A DNA stretch of 43,836 nucleotides from an uncultured Azospirillum sp. GTDB taxonomy: Bacteria; Pseudomonadota; Alphaproteobacteria; Azospirillales; Azospirillaceae. The notes under the pieces were generated by a model, which ran no database searches, was not told the DNA's origin, and worked only from the letters and a program-made list of their open reading frames with translations. Within the stretch, counting starts at the first letter, position 1. Every line of letters starts with the position of its first letter. The stretch is from the NCBI RefSeq assembly GCF_946480385.1, contig NZ_CAMLJP010000044.1:1-43836 (forward strand). The letters run 5' to 3'. Below, piece by piece: positions 24,851 through 33,960 of this stretch. Position numbers and translations under genes: made by a program.

Positions 24851-26071
24851 ATGTTTTCCGCAGCCCTCCACCTATTCCATCAAGTCCTGCTTATGCTTGC
24901 CCTCGCGCTCTCGCTTGCGGCAGTGCCGGCTGCCGCCGCCGGGCAGGTGGAGCGGCAAAGTGCCGGGGAACCGGTGGTGCTGGCGCTGGACGGCGAATTC
25001 GGGCTGACCAACAGCACATCGGCCGAAGCGATCGAGCGCGGGATTCTGACCGCCATCGACGACATCAACCGCAACGGCGGCGTTCTTGGCGGCCGGCCGC
25101 TGACGCTGATCACGCGCGAACACCGTTCGATCTCCGCCCGCGGCATCAAGAACATCCGGGAACTGGCCACCATCCCCGGACTGGTCGCCGTTTTCGGCGG
25201 CCGGTTCAGCCCGGTGGTGATCGAGGAACTGCCGGTCCTCGAACAGACCCGCACCCTGTTCCTCGCCCCCTGGTCGTCGGCCGACGCCATCGTCGACAAC
25301 GGGATGGAGCCCAATTACATCTTCCGGCTCTCATTGCGCGACAGCCTGGCCATGCCCTTCCTGCTGAAGCGTGCTGCCGACCGCGGCCTGACCCATGTCG
25401 GGCTGCTGCTGACCAACACCGCCTGGGGCCGCTCCAACCTGGAGGCGGCCAACCATTACCTTGCCGGGCACAGGACACCGGACCTCGTCGGCACCGCCTG
25501 GTACAACTGGCGCGACCGCACCCTGATCGACAAGTACAAGGCGCTCGCCGACGCCGGCGCCCAGGCGATCCTGCTGGTCGCCAACGACGACGAGGCGGCC
25601 GTGCTGGTGCGCGAGATCGCCGCCCTGCCGCCGGCGCGGCGGCTGCCGATCCTCAGTCACTGGGGCGTCACCGGCGGGGATTTCGTCGGACAGGCCGGGC
25701 CGGCCCTGCAGGAGGTGGACTTCAGCGTGATCCAGACCTTCAGCCCCTTCCGCATCCCGCCGGACCGGCTGGCGCCGGTGCTGGAGACCGCCGGGCGCCT
25801 GTTCGGCATCCAACGGCCGGAAGACATCGTGTCGCCGGTCGGTTTCCTGCACGCCTATGATCTGACCCGCATCCTGGCCCTCGCCATCGACCGCGCCGGC
25901 ACCACAGACCGCGCCGCCGTGCGCGACGCGCTGGAACAGGTCGGCCCCTATCACGGGGTGACCCGCGACTACGACCGTCCCTTCGCCCCCGGCCGGCACG
26001 AGGCGCTGGGACCGGACGACCTGCTGATGGCCCGCTTCCGCGCCGACGGCGTGCTGGTTCCAGTGGATTGA
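24851..26071 (+). CDS. periplasmic ligand-binding protein (branched-chain amino acid type)
   Basis: A 406-residue type I periplasmic binding fold protein. A signal peptide covers about 1-30 (LLMLALALSLAAVPAAAAG). Features of the family include AIERGILTAIDDINRNGGVL, GGRPLTLITREH, a first-domain loop AVFGGRFSPVVIEELPVLEQ and the late GFLHAYDLTRILALAID. No ABC permease or ATPase gene is near. It ends 8 bp before the hybrid kinase gene, so it is likely the ligand sensor for that kinase rather than a transporter part. The ligand is not known. Confidence 0.85.
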   Translation: MFSAALHLFHQVLLMLALALSLAAVPAAAAGQVERQSAGEPVVLALDGEFGLTNSTSAEAIERGILTAIDDINRNGGVLGGRPLTLITREHRSISARGIKNIRELATIPGLVAVFGGRFSPVVIEELPVLEQTRTLFLAPWSSADAIVDNGMEPNYIFRLSLRDSLAMPFLLKRAADRGLTHVGLLLTNTAWGRSNLEAANHYLAGHRTPDLVGTAWYNWRDRTLIDKYKALADAGAQAILLVANDDEAAVLVREIAALPPARRLPILSHWGVTGGDFVGQAGPALQEVDFSVIQTFSPFRIPPDRLAPVLETAGRLFGIQRPEDIVSPVGFLHAYDLTRILALAIDRAGTTDRAAVRDALEQVGPYHGVTRDYDRPFAPGRHEALGPDDLLMARFRADGVLVPVD

Positions 26072-26079
26072 GAACACGG

Positions 26080-28428
26080 ATGATCGATCCAACCCCCACC
26101 GGCTCCCCCCACAATGGCACCATCCCCCGCGTCGCCCAGCGGATGCTGACGTCCGGACGGCTGGCCCGCCGCTTCGCGCTGGTGTCGCTGGCGCTGGGCG
26201 TGCTGATCGCCATCCTGATCGGCGCCAGCCTGTATCTGGTGTCGAGCCGTCATCTGGCGCGCCAGCACCATGCCAATGTGGAGGCGAACGCCAGCCTCGC
26301 CGCCCGCCAGACCGAAGGGCTGCTGTCCACGCTGGTGACGACGGTGCGCGAGCTGGCGGACAACAGCGTGCTCGCCACGGCGCTGGTCGATTCGGCCGGG
26401 AAGGAGACCTATCTGATCCCCTTCCTGCGCAGCTTCAACCACATCGCCAGCGTTCCGGTGGCGCTGGTCTTCACCGACTTCGAAGGGGAGCCGATCGCCG
26501 ACAACGGGCGGCATGCCGCCCCGCTGGCCATCGCGCCGGCCGACATGGCGTGGCTACGCGCCGCAATCGCCGCCGGCAAGCCCGCCGCCAGGGTGGTGCA
26601 GCAGGGCGATACCCTGTTCCTGCTGGCGGCGGAAATGCTGATCTATTCCCGCACCGCCTCGCCGGAAGGAGCGCTGCTCTACAAGGTGCCGCTCGACTCC
26701 CTGGTCCTGCATCCGGAGGCGGAGCTTCTCCACGGCAGCGGGCCGCCCCCGCCGGTTCCGCCGGACATGATGGCGGTTACAGTGCCGCTGAGCGTGCCGG
26801 AACGGCTGGTCACGCTGGGGCTGAAGCTGCGGCTGGAGGCTCCGGAAACGCCGAACTCCGCGCTCCTGTCCTGGATGCTGCCTGCCTATGGTCTGGTGGC
26901 CGTCCTCGCCCTGCTGGCGATCTATGTCGGCAGCCGCGCCGTCGGCAACCACATGACCCGGTCCCTGCGCGAGTTGGAACGGCTGGCCGGCGCCATCGCC
27001 ACCGACGGCTTCACCGGACAGCGCGCCCGGGTGCGCGGCAATGACGAGGTTTCGGCCCTGGCGCGCGGCTTCAACGCCATGCTGGACCACATCGCGGCGA
27101 TCCAGCGCGAGCGCGAGATGCGCGCGGCGGAGGAGATCACAATCCAGCGCACCCTGGCCGAGCGTGCCGAACAGGCCCGCGCCGAGGCGGAAAGCGCCCG
27201 CAACGAGGAGGAACGCTCGCGCCAGGAGGCGGTGATGGCGCTGATGGTGGCGGAGCGCGCCAACGCCGCCAAGACGCATTTTTTGGCGGCGGCCAGCCAC
27301 GACCTGCGCCAGCCGGTGCAATCGCTGGTCCTGCTGACCTCCGCCCTGGCGATCCGGCTGGGCGACCATCCCGCGGCGGCGCTGGTCGGCAGCATCGAGG
27401 CGTCGATGGACGCGCTGTGCCGCCTGCTCGACGCCATCCTGGACATCTCGAAGCTGGATGCCGGTACGGTGTCCCCCAACATCCAGGCGGTGTCGCTCGG
27501 CACCATCTTCGCCCGGCTGGAGGGCGAATACCGGCTGCGCGCCGCGGAGAAGGGCGTCGCCTTCCGCAGCGTTCCCACCGGCGCGACACTGAACGCCGAT
27601 CCGGCGCTGCTGGAGCGGATCATCCGCAATCTGGTGGAGAATGCGCTGCGCTACACCGACCACGGCCGCATCCTGCTGGGCTGCCGCCATCGTCCGGGCG
27701 CCCTGCGCATCCAGGTCTACGACACCGGCATCGGCATCCCGCCCGAGCATCTGGAGCGGATCTTCCACGAATTCTACCAGATCTCCAACCCCACCCGCGA
27801 CCGTGGCAAGGGGCTGGGGCTGGGGCTGGCCATCGTCGACCGGCTGGCGCGGCTGCTGGGCTACCGCGTGCATGTCGCGTCCCGGCCGAACAAGGGATCC
27901 TGCTTCACGCTGGAAATCCCCACCTCCGCCCTGCCGGCGGTCGCCGCAATGTCCGGGGCGCCCGATGCGGAACAGGCGCCGGAGCCCGGACGCGGCACCG
28001 CCCTGGTGATCGACGACGATCCGCTGGTGCGCGAGGGGCTGACCCTGCTGATCGAGGATTTCGGCTGGCGCGCGACCGCGGCCGACAGTGCCGCCGATGC
28101 GATCCGCCTGCTGCGGGACCAACCGCGCCCGCCCGATCTGGTGATCGCCGATTACCGGCTGGAAGCGGGCGCCACCGGTCTGGAGGCCATCCATGCGGTC
28201 GAAACCGCCCTGCGGGAGCGGGGATTTCCGGCCCCGGCCAGCGTCGTGCTGACCGGCGACACCGCGCCCGAGCGCATCGCCGATGCCGAAGCCAGCGGCT
28301 ATCGCATCCTGCACAAGCCGATCGCCGCCAAGGAGGTCGCGCAATTGTTGAGCGACTCCCTGGCCGACCGGCCCGCCGGCCGGCGGGAGACCGGCGACCG
28401 GCGCAATTCGACCATCCTTCAGGACTGA
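26080..28428 (+). CDS. hybrid sensor histidine kinase
   Basis: A 782-residue membrane kinase. TM1 is about 32-54, a periplasmic sensor domain follows, TM2 is about 262-286, HAMP about 287-340, a coiled coil about 340-395, HisKA with His407 in AAASHDLRQPVQSL, HATPase with N box NLVENALRYT and G boxes DTGIGIPP and GKGLGLGLAI, and a C-terminal receiver with Asp691 in VIADYRL. SHDLRQP is typical of one class of hybrid kinases. The ATG at 26080 is used; a TTG at 26068 overlaps the binding-protein stop. No separate output regulator is nearby, so the next partner (phosphotransfer or response regulator) is elsewhere. Confidence 0.9.
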   Translation: MIDPTPTGSPHNGTIPRVAQRMLTSGRLARRFALVSLALGVLIAILIGASLYLVSSRHLARQHHANVEANASLAARQTEGLLSTLVTTVRELADNSVLATALVDSAGKETYLIPFLRSFNHIASVPVALVFTDFEGEPIADNGRHAAPLAIAPADMAWLRAAIAAGKPAARVVQQGDTLFLLAAEMLIYSRTASPEGALLYKVPLDSLVLHPEAELLHGSGPPPPVPPDMMAVTVPLSVPERLVTLGLKLRLEAPETPNSALLSWMLPAYGLVAVLALLAIYVGSRAVGNHMTRSLRELERLAGAIATDGFTGQRARVRGNDEVSALARGFNAMLDHIAAIQREREMRAAEEITIQRTLAERAEQARAEAESARNEEERSRQEAVMALMVAERANAAKTHFLAAASHDLRQPVQSLVLLTSALAIRLGDHPAAALVGSIEASMDALCRLLDAILDISKLDAGTVSPNIQAVSLGTIFARLEGEYRLRAAEKGVAFRSVPTGATLNADPALLERIIRNLVENALRYTDHGRILLGCRHRPGALRIQVYDTGIGIPPEHLERIFHEFYQISNPTRDRGKGLGLGLAIVDRLARLLGYRVHVASRPNKGSCFTLEIPTSALPAVAAMSGAPDAEQAPEPGRGTALVIDDDPLVREGLTLLIEDFGWRATAADSAADAIRLLRDQPRPPDLVIADYRLEAGATGLEAIHAVETALRERGFPAPASVVLTGDTAPERIADAEASGYRILHKPIAAKEVAQLLSDSLADRPAGRRETGDRRNSTILQD

Positions 28429-28455
28429 TCGCGCCGGTCCACCCGCACCGGTGCG

Positions 28456-28704
28456 TCAGCCGCGACTGTAGGGACCGGCGGCGTCCACCTGCAGGGCGAG
28501 CCGCTCGATGAAGCGCACCGCCAACTCCTGACGCAGGCTTGCCGGTTCCGGCATTCCCTGTCGCAAATGGGCGGCAGCGGCATCCTCCAGCACGCCCCGT
28601 GCCTCCTCGACCGTGAGGAGGCCCTTTTCGACCATGGCAATCACCAGCGATTCACAAATCGAGAGAGCGGCCATCCCCGCCGCCTCTTCCTCCGACGTCA
28701 TCAT
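28456..28704 (-). CDS. hypothetical protein, 82 residues
   Basis: A small, probably helical soluble protein: MMTSEEEAAGMAALSICESL, then VIAMVEKGLLTVEEARGVLE and a charged C-terminal half. I do not recognise a named domain. The start is set by two adjacent ATGs (28704 and 28701) after a G-rich run that can act as a ribosome site. It is tail-to-tail with the hybrid kinase gene and shares a 245 bp divergent region with the next Crp/Fnr gene. The frame has normal codon use, so it is likely real. Confidence 0.68.
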   Translation of the reverse strand: MMTSEEEAAGMAALSICESLVIAMVEKGLLTVEEARGVLEDAAAAHLRQGMPEPASLRQELAVRFIERLALQVDAAGPYSRG

Positions 28705-28949
28705 GCCCCCCGCTCGATTGGTTCTCGGTTCCACCCGGCCAAACCGCCGGTAGGTCCAATTGCATAGGGAACAACACATGGGTCGGCTGCGCGTCACAGG
28801 CCGTTCGAGAAAAATATTCGGCCGATTAACCTATGTTGTGGCTGCCCCGCCTGAAAACCCTAAACGTTCGAGACATCGCGGAACCGGTTCAACGGCGCGC
28901 CCGTTTATCGAAACGCCAATATTAGGACAAAGAAGGCAAAGAGACGACC

Positions 28950-29774
28950 ATGACTCGCGCCCAGGCGAGCCGCGCCCTTGAACCCACTCCTTTGTGGCTC
29001 AAATTGAGCAGCTACCTTGTCCTGTCGGATGAGGAAAAGATGTATCTTGCCGATCTGGAAAGGGCGATCGACCGCGTGCCGCCACGCACCGATCTTCTCC
29101 AACAGGGCGAAAGATATCGCGACGTCCGCATCATGCGGGACGGGTGGGCGATCCGCCACAAAGCCTTGCCGGACGGACGGCGCCAGGTCGTCAACTTTGT
29201 GTTGCCCGGCGACATCATCGGCATGTACTGCACCCTGTTCGAATCGGCCGACCACAGCGTCACCACCCTGACCCCGGTCGAGGTGGCGAGCTTCCCGCCG
29301 GAGAAGATCGGCGAGCTGTTCCGGTCCTTCCCGCGCCTTGCCGCCGCCCTCGCCTGGTCCGGCGCACGGGAGGAGGCCATCGTCGCCGAACGGCTGCTCA
29401 GCCTGGGCCGGCGCACCGCGCTGGAGCGCACAGCCCATCTGATCGTCGAGCTTCTGCGCCGCCTCAGCATCGTCAACATGGTGACCGACGGGCATTTCGT
29501 GCTGCCGGTGACGCAGGAGATCCTGGCCGACGCGCTGGGTCTCAGCATCGTCCACATCAACCGCACCCTGCGGCGGCTGCGCGACAGCGGCCTGATCGAG
29601 CTGAACGGACAGCGGATCACCGTCAACGACGTGCGCCAGCTCGCCTCCGTCGGCCAGTTCGACGAGTTGTACCTCCACCTGATCCGCGCCCCCCGCCGTC
29701 TGGAGCGCGCTTTCTCCGGCCTCCACCACCGCAACGGCGCCAAGATGGATGGGGAAGTCCGCCCGAAGGCGTGA
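28950..29774 (+). CDS. Crp/Fnr family transcriptional regulator
   Basis: A 274-residue regulator, somewhat longer than average because of a C-terminal tail after the HTH. The sensor barrel covers about 30-140 and includes GDIIGMYCTLFESADHSVTT. The winged helix is LPVTQEILADALGLSIVHIN then RTLRRLRDSGLIELNG. It lacks the FNR iron-sulfur cysteines; only one Cys (MYCTLF) is in the sensor. The ligand is unknown. The upstream region from 28740 is AT-richer and is the likely promoter. It differs from the Crp/Fnr protein at 13277 in length and Cys pattern. Confidence 0.88.
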   Translation: MTRAQASRALEPTPLWLKLSSYLVLSDEEKMYLADLERAIDRVPPRTDLLQQGERYRDVRIMRDGWAIRHKALPDGRRQVVNFVLPGDIIGMYCTLFESADHSVTTLTPVEVASFPPEKIGELFRSFPRLAAALAWSGAREEAIVAERLLSLGRRTALERTAHLIVELLRRLSIVNMVTDGHFVLPVTQEILADALGLSIVHINRTLRRLRDSGLIELNGQRITVNDVRQLASVGQFDELYLHLIRAPRRLERAFSGLHHRNGAKMDGEVRPKA

Positions 29775-29792
29775 CGAGAGTCCGGTACGGGG

Positions 29793-29849
29793 TGAGGTGG
29801 GGGGCAGGCGCCTTCCACCCCCCGAAATTCCCCCCGTCCCCCCTGGCCC
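29793..29849. repeat. G/C-run repeat with quadruplex-forming pattern
   Basis: Four C runs on the plus strand (29818-29823, 29830-29835, 29838-29843 and 29847-29849) give the complementary strand four G runs with loops of 3, 2 and 6 bases, which fits the classical quadruplex pattern. The left part (29793-29823, read on the minus strand) matches the start of the repeat at 6230: GGGGGTGGAAGGC followed by TGCCCCC. It lies between the Crp/Fnr gene and the Lin0512 gene. It may act as a terminator for the former or a leader element for the latter. Confidence 0.45.
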
Positions 29850-29906
29850 TGCCTGGGTCCACGCGTCATCATCCCATCGACCGACAGCCATGGAAGGCCA
29901 GACGCG

Positions 29907-30263
29907 ATGAAACAGGTGATGTTCGTGGAACTCGGCATGGGAGTGGATCTGCACGGCCAGGACGTGACCAAGGCTGCCGTCCGCGCCGTGCGCAACGCCA
30001 TAGAGCGCAACTCGATGCCCGGCATGCGCACCCTGGTCGACGGCGACACCAGCAGGATGCAGGTGCGCGTCCACCTCGCCGTGCCGGCCGATGCCGACCG
30101 GCTGGACCACGAGGCGGTGAAGGCCGTCTTCCCCTATGGCGCCGTCAGCATCTACGTCACCAGCGGCGGCATGCTGGCGCCCAGCGGCATCTTCCTGGCC
30201 GACAAGAACGACCGCAACGAGCAGATCTACGTCGTCAACGCGGCGGTGGAGGTCGGGGTCTGA
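29907..30263 (+). CDS. Lin0512 family protein
   Basis: A 118-residue protein matching the Lin0512 family in its opening (MFVELGMGVDLHGQDVTKAA), the internal VRNAIERNSMPGM and the ending with SGGMLAPSGIFLADKND. The family is widespread and small, and its function is not established to my knowledge. Predicted cytoplasmic, alpha/beta. It ends 10 bp from the convergent DUF6157 gene. Confidence 0.8.
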   Translation: MKQVMFVELGMGVDLHGQDVTKAAVRAVRNAIERNSMPGMRTLVDGDTSRMQVRVHLAVPADADRLDHEAVKAVFPYGAVSIYVTSGGMLAPSGIFLADKNDRNEQIYVVNAAVEVGV

Positions 30264-30273
30264 ACCGGCGCCG

Positions 30274-30672
30274 TCAGCCGCGGCTGTTGCGCATCCCGGC
30301 AACGACGCTCACGTCCGCACGGCGGCTCAGGTCGCGGTAGGCGTCGCTCTCGGCCCCATAGGCGGCGACCCGGCCGTCGCCGTCATGGTGCAGGCCCCAG
30401 CCATACTGCTTGACCAGCGGTGACGCCCGCAGGCAGGCCTGTGGCTTACCGAAGAGCCAGGCGCGCGCCGCCTCGCGCTCTTCCGGCGGAATGCCGTTGC
30501 GGATCATATGGACCTCCAGCAGCAATTCGTCGCTGGTCATCGCATAGGGCCGTTCCAACAGCAGCGAGAGCTGCAGCGCGCCGATCGTACCGGCTTTGGA
30601 CGGAACGGTGCCGGTCTTCGCCTTGCAGTCGGCCGCGGCGGTGATGAAGGTGTTGACGTAGTTCGTTGACAT
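30274..30672 (-). CDS. DUF6157 family protein
   Basis: A 132-residue protein. The opening TNYVNTFITAAADCKAKTGT, the middle LLERPYAMTSDELLLEVHM and the late CLRASPLVKQYGWGLHHDGD fit DUF6157. Its role is unknown to me. The start at 30672 is chosen because the family begins just there; the longer frame to 30780 gains only non-family sequence. It is convergent with the Lin0512 gene and divergent from the DUF2000 gene. Confidence 0.78.
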   Translation of the reverse strand: MSTNYVNTFITAAADCKAKTGTVPSKAGTIGALQLSLLLERPYAMTSDELLLEVHMIRNGIPPEEREAARAWLFGKPQACLRASPLVKQYGWGLHHDGDGRVAAYGAESDAYRDLSRRADVSVVAGMRNSRG

Positions 30673-30842
30673 CCTGGCACCTCGAATGCCCCCTGGCAGC
30701 CCCCCAAGCGACGGTGCTGTCAGGACAATATAGACGGTGCGGATGCCGGTTGCAGCCCTTCGGGCCGTGGGTAATTTCATTCAATACCCGCCCCCGCCCG
30801 ATCCACGACAGTCCCCGGCCTGACCTTCATCCAACAAAGGGA

Positions 30843-31262
30843 ATGCCGGACGTGACACGCTGTGCCTTCATCATCGACCGCGCCCTGCCACCGGGGCTGA
30901 TCGCCAACACCGCCGCCGCCCTGTCGATGACTTTGGGAAAACTGCGGCCCGACCTGGTGGGCTGCGACCTGCAGGATGCCGACGGCGCCGGTCATCCCGG
31001 CATCACCACCATCGTGATGCCCATCCTGGTGTCCGATGCCGACGGCTTGCGCGCGTTGCGCCGGAACGCGGCGGAGCGCGAGGTCGAGGGGCTGGGCGTG
31101 ATCGGCATGACCGACGTCGCCCAGCGCGCCAAGAGCTATGACGACTACCGCCAGCGCCTTGCCGCCACGCGGCAGGAGGAACTGCGCTATCTCGGCCTCT
31201 GCCTGCATGGGCCGGCGGCGCTGGTGCGCTCGCTGACCGGATCGCTGCCGCTGCTGAAGTAG
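30843..31262 (+). CDS. DUF2000 family protein
   Basis: A 139-residue protein with the DUF2000 pattern: an opening beta strand (CAFIIDRALPPGLIANTAAA), LGKLRPDLVGCDLQDADG, and a closing ELRYLGLCLHGPAALVRSLT. Members are often beside regulators and LysE-type exporters; the function is not defined. An ATG at 30843 and a GTG at 30852 are both possible starts; GGGA 8 bp before the GTG supports the latter, so the first residues are uncertain. It ends 10 bp before the LysE gene, so the two are probably co-transcribed. Confidence 0.82.
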   Translation: MPDVTRCAFIIDRALPPGLIANTAAALSMTLGKLRPDLVGCDLQDADGAGHPGITTIVMPILVSDADGLRALRRNAAEREVEGLGVIGMTDVAQRAKSYDDYRQRLAATRQEELRYLGLCLHGPAALVRSLTGSLPLLK

Positions 31263-31272
31263 GGCGGCGGCG

Positions 31273-31863
31273 ATGATGATGCTTTACCTGTCGATGGCCG
31301 GCTTCGCGCTGGCCGCATCGATCTCCCCCGGCCCGGTCAATGTGGTGGCACTGTCCAGCGGAGCCTCGCATGGTCTGCGCGCCACACTGCACCATGTCAC
31401 CGGCGCCACGCTGGGATTCGTCCTGCTGCTGGTTCTGGCCGGGCTTGGATTGGCGGAGCTGTTGCGCGGCTGGCCCGCTGCCACCATGCTCACCCGGTGG
31501 GCGGGCATGGCCTTCCTGCTGTGGATGGGCTGGAAGCTGTGGAAAAGCGACGGCGGGATCGCCGACGACGAACCGCCCCCGGCCCCCTCGGTGCTTCAGG
31601 GCGCCGCCATGCAGTGGCTGAACCCGAAGGCCTGGGTCGCGGCCCTGGCCGGGGTCGGTGCCTATGCCGGGGACGATCCTGCCCGGCTCTGGATCTTCGC
31701 CGGTCTGTATTTCGTCATCTGTTATCTTTCGGTCGGCTGCTGGGCCTACGCCGGTGCCCGGTTGCGCCATCTGCTGGCGGATGGGCGGCGGATGCGGCTG
31801 TTCAACCGCGCCATGGCCGCCCTGCTCGCGGCGAGCGCCGTCCACATCGGCATCGCCCCCTGA
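31273..31863 (+). CDS. LysE/RhtB family exporter
   Basis: A 196-residue membrane protein with about six hydrophobic segments. The family opening ASISPGPVNVVALSSGASHG and the middle motif MQWLNPKAWVAALAGVGAY are both present. Such exporters remove amino acids or related metabolites from the cytoplasm. It follows the DUF2000 gene and is convergent with an AraC-type gene 15 bp away. LysE-type exporters with a nearby AraC regulator are a common pairing. Confidence 0.88.
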   Translation: MMMLYLSMAGFALAASISPGPVNVVALSSGASHGLRATLHHVTGATLGFVLLLVLAGLGLAELLRGWPAATMLTRWAGMAFLLWMGWKLWKSDGGIADDEPPPAPSVLQGAAMQWLNPKAWVAALAGVGAYAGDDPARLWIFAGLYFVICYLSVGCWAYAGARLRHLLADGRRMRLFNRAMAALLAASAVHIGIAP

Positions 31864-31878
31864 TTGCCACGCCCCCGG

Positions 31879-32694
31879 TCACTCCCGCCGCATGTACTGG
31901 CCGGGGGTGGCGGCGACATGCCGTTTGAAGGCGCGCTGGAAGTGAGCCTGATCGGCGAAACCGGCATCCAGCGCGACCTCCACGATCGGCCGGCCGCGTT
32001 GCAGCTCCCGCCGGCCGAACTGGATGCGGCGGTTGATCTGGTAGGCGTGCGGCGTCAGCCCATAGCGCGCCTTGAAGGACCGCACCAGATAGGACGGCGA
32101 CAGGCCCGACACCTCGGCGATCTCGGCCAGCCGCAGCGGCTGCGTGCAGTGGGCTGAGATGAAGGCGGCGGCCCGATCCAGCGCCTCATGCTCGCCGCCC
32201 TGATCCGCGCCGGCCGACAATCCGCCCAGCGCCGGCCGCAGCCCGGCGAGGAAGACCCGGATCGCCGCCTCCTTCCCGGTGCTGTCGGGAAGCGGATCGA
32301 ACAGCAGCGCGAACAGCCGCTCCAGCTGACCGGCCAGGTCCGGATTCCGGCTCAGATGCGGGGCATAGGGCCGGAACGCCACCTCCCCCTCCAGCGCCGC
32401 CAGCCACCCGGCATCGGCATACAGCATGCGATAGGACCAGGGCCGGCCGTCGAGCGGGTTGCAGACATGCGCCTCGTCCGGGTTCATCAGCACGACGGTG
32501 CCGGCAGCGATCCGGTGGCAGTCGGCGCCGATGCGGAAGTCGCTGACACCGCCGGTGACCAGCCCGATGGAGAAGGTCGGGTGGCTGTGCCAGCCGTAGC
32601 TGACCTCCTGCCCCTCCTCGATGCTCCGCGCCTCCAGATGCGGAAGGGCGGGATCCCGCCAGAAGCGGTGGCGATTCCTCGATGCGCGCGCCAT
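31879..32694 (-). CDS. AraC family transcriptional regulator
   Basis: A 271-residue regulator. The N-terminal cupin-like half includes YGWHSHPTFSIGLVTGGVSD and MNPDEAHVCNP. The C-terminal double HTH has LRLAEIAEVSGLSPSYLVRS followed by VALDAGFADQAHFQRAFKRH, which matches the AraC signature. The ATG at 32694 follows a plausible ribosome site; the longer frame is not needed. It is tail-to-tail with the LysE gene and probably controls it, but the effector is unknown. Confidence 0.9.
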   Translation of the reverse strand: MARASRNRHRFWRDPALPHLEARSIEEGQEVSYGWHSHPTFSIGLVTGGVSDFRIGADCHRIAAGTVVLMNPDEAHVCNPLDGRPWSYRMLYADAGWLAALEGEVAFRPYAPHLSRNPDLAGQLERLFALLFDPLPDSTGKEAAIRVFLAGLRPALGGLSAGADQGGEHEALDRAAAFISAHCTQPLRLAEIAEVSGLSPSYLVRSFKARYGLTPHAYQINRRIQFGRRELQRGRPIVEVALDAGFADQAHFQRAFKRHVAATPGQYMRRE

Positions 32695-32764
32695 GCCAGC
32701 CCTGTCCTGTCCCGGAAACATCCCGGAACCGATCTTATGACGGCAGGCTCGCGACCGCCATCCC

Positions 32765-33832
32765 TCAGCCCTTGCCGTCGCGCATCTTCGCCGGCGACGC
32801 GCCGAACCAGCGGCGGAAGGCCCGGCTGAAGGCGCTGACCTCCGAATAGCCCAGCAGGGCACCGATGTCGGCGATGGGGACGTGGCGCTGGCGGATGTAG
32901 ACCGCCGCCAGATCGCGCCGCACCCCCTCCACCAGATCGGAGAAGCTCAAGCCCTCGTCGGCCAGCCGGCGCTGCAGGGTCCAGCGGGCGATGCCGAGCC
33001 GGTCGGCGATGTCCTCGACATAGGGCGGGCCTTCCGGCAGCCGCGCCCGCACCTCCGCCTTCACCCGGTCGAGCAGCGGCGGCGTGCCGGTGCCGCGGGC
33101 GATGTCGATCAGCGTGCCGCACAGCCCGGTCAGCCGCGCCATGTCGCCGCCGGGCATGCGGCGGTCGAGATGGCGGTCGCGCAGCAGGATGGCGTTGGTG
33201 CGCTGGCCGAAATGGGCGGGCGCGTCGAACAGCGCCTGATGCTGGCGCCAGCCCTCCGGCTTGGGATGCTCGAAATGCACCTCCTCCGGCATCCAGTTCG
33301 GGCCGAGGCAGGCGCGCACCACATTGGCGAACATGCCCATGGTCAGTTCGGCATCCTGCCGCCGCTCGACGATGCGCCCGTCGAGGATGCGGTATTCCAG
33401 CCGCAGCAGCTCGCCCTCGCGGACGAAGCGGGTCTCGGTCGCCTGCTGGTGGAAGGGGAACAGCCGGGCGAGATGGTCGAGCGCGGCCCCCAGTGTCGGC
33501 GCCGCCAGCGCTATGGAGCCGATCAGCCCCAGCATCTCCGGCTGGAACTGCCGGCCGTAGAGCAGGCCGAAATTGTCGTTGCCGGTCTCCGCCGCCGCCA
33601 CCTCCATCATCGCCACATAGGCGCGGAGGTCGAGCGCCACCGTCGGCTGGCCCAGCGCCCGCTCCTCCACGCCGGCGCGGTGGAACACCCGGTCGGGACA
33701 GCCGCCCTGCGCGGCGATGAAGTTCGACACCCCGGACGCGGCGGCGGCCAGGATGTTGTGTTGCACGGATCCTGTGCAGCGCCCGCCGGATCGGTCGCCG
33801 GTTTGCCCAATAGTCGGTCGGTGCGGCGTCAT
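32765..33832 (-). CDS. AraC family regulator with long N-terminal domain
   Basis: A 355-residue protein of the AraC subgroup with an N-terminal arabinose-binding-like domain (about 30-220, with NDNFGLLYGRQFQPEMLGLI). The C-terminal HTH carries DIADRLGIARWTLQRRLADE and VPIADIGALLGYSEVSAFSR. The start is the ATG at 33832. The gene has no obvious operon partner: the next genes on both sides are other regulators. Its target genes cannot be guessed from this window. Confidence 0.88.
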   Translation of the reverse strand: MTPHRPTIGQTGDRSGGRCTGSVQHNILAAAASGVSNFIAAQGGCPDRVFHRAGVEERALGQPTVALDLRAYVAMMEVAAAETGNDNFGLLYGRQFQPEMLGLIGSIALAAPTLGAALDHLARLFPFHQQATETRFVREGELLRLEYRILDGRIVERRQDAELTMGMFANVVRACLGPNWMPEEVHFEHPKPEGWRQHQALFDAPAHFGQRTNAILLRDRHLDRRMPGGDMARLTGLCGTLIDIARGTGTPPLLDRVKAEVRARLPEGPPYVEDIADRLGIARWTLQRRLADEGLSFSDLVEGVRRDLAAVYIRQRHVPIADIGALLGYSEVSAFSRAFRRWFGASPAKMRDGKG

Positions 33833-33960
33833 GACACAGCCCCTCGCAGCCGTTTTGCCGCGGCGCAGCAAACATCGTGCCGGAGTTCAGGCTGCCAGAA
33901 ATTGTTCGCCCAGGAAATTATACGATCGCCTTACGATCGTGCAGGAGAGCGACAGGCCCG

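Noticed and set aside
28705..28949. Possible small RNA in the region before the second Crp/Fnr gene
   Set aside because: AT-richer DNA but no clear hairpin with T run; a promoter is the simpler reading.
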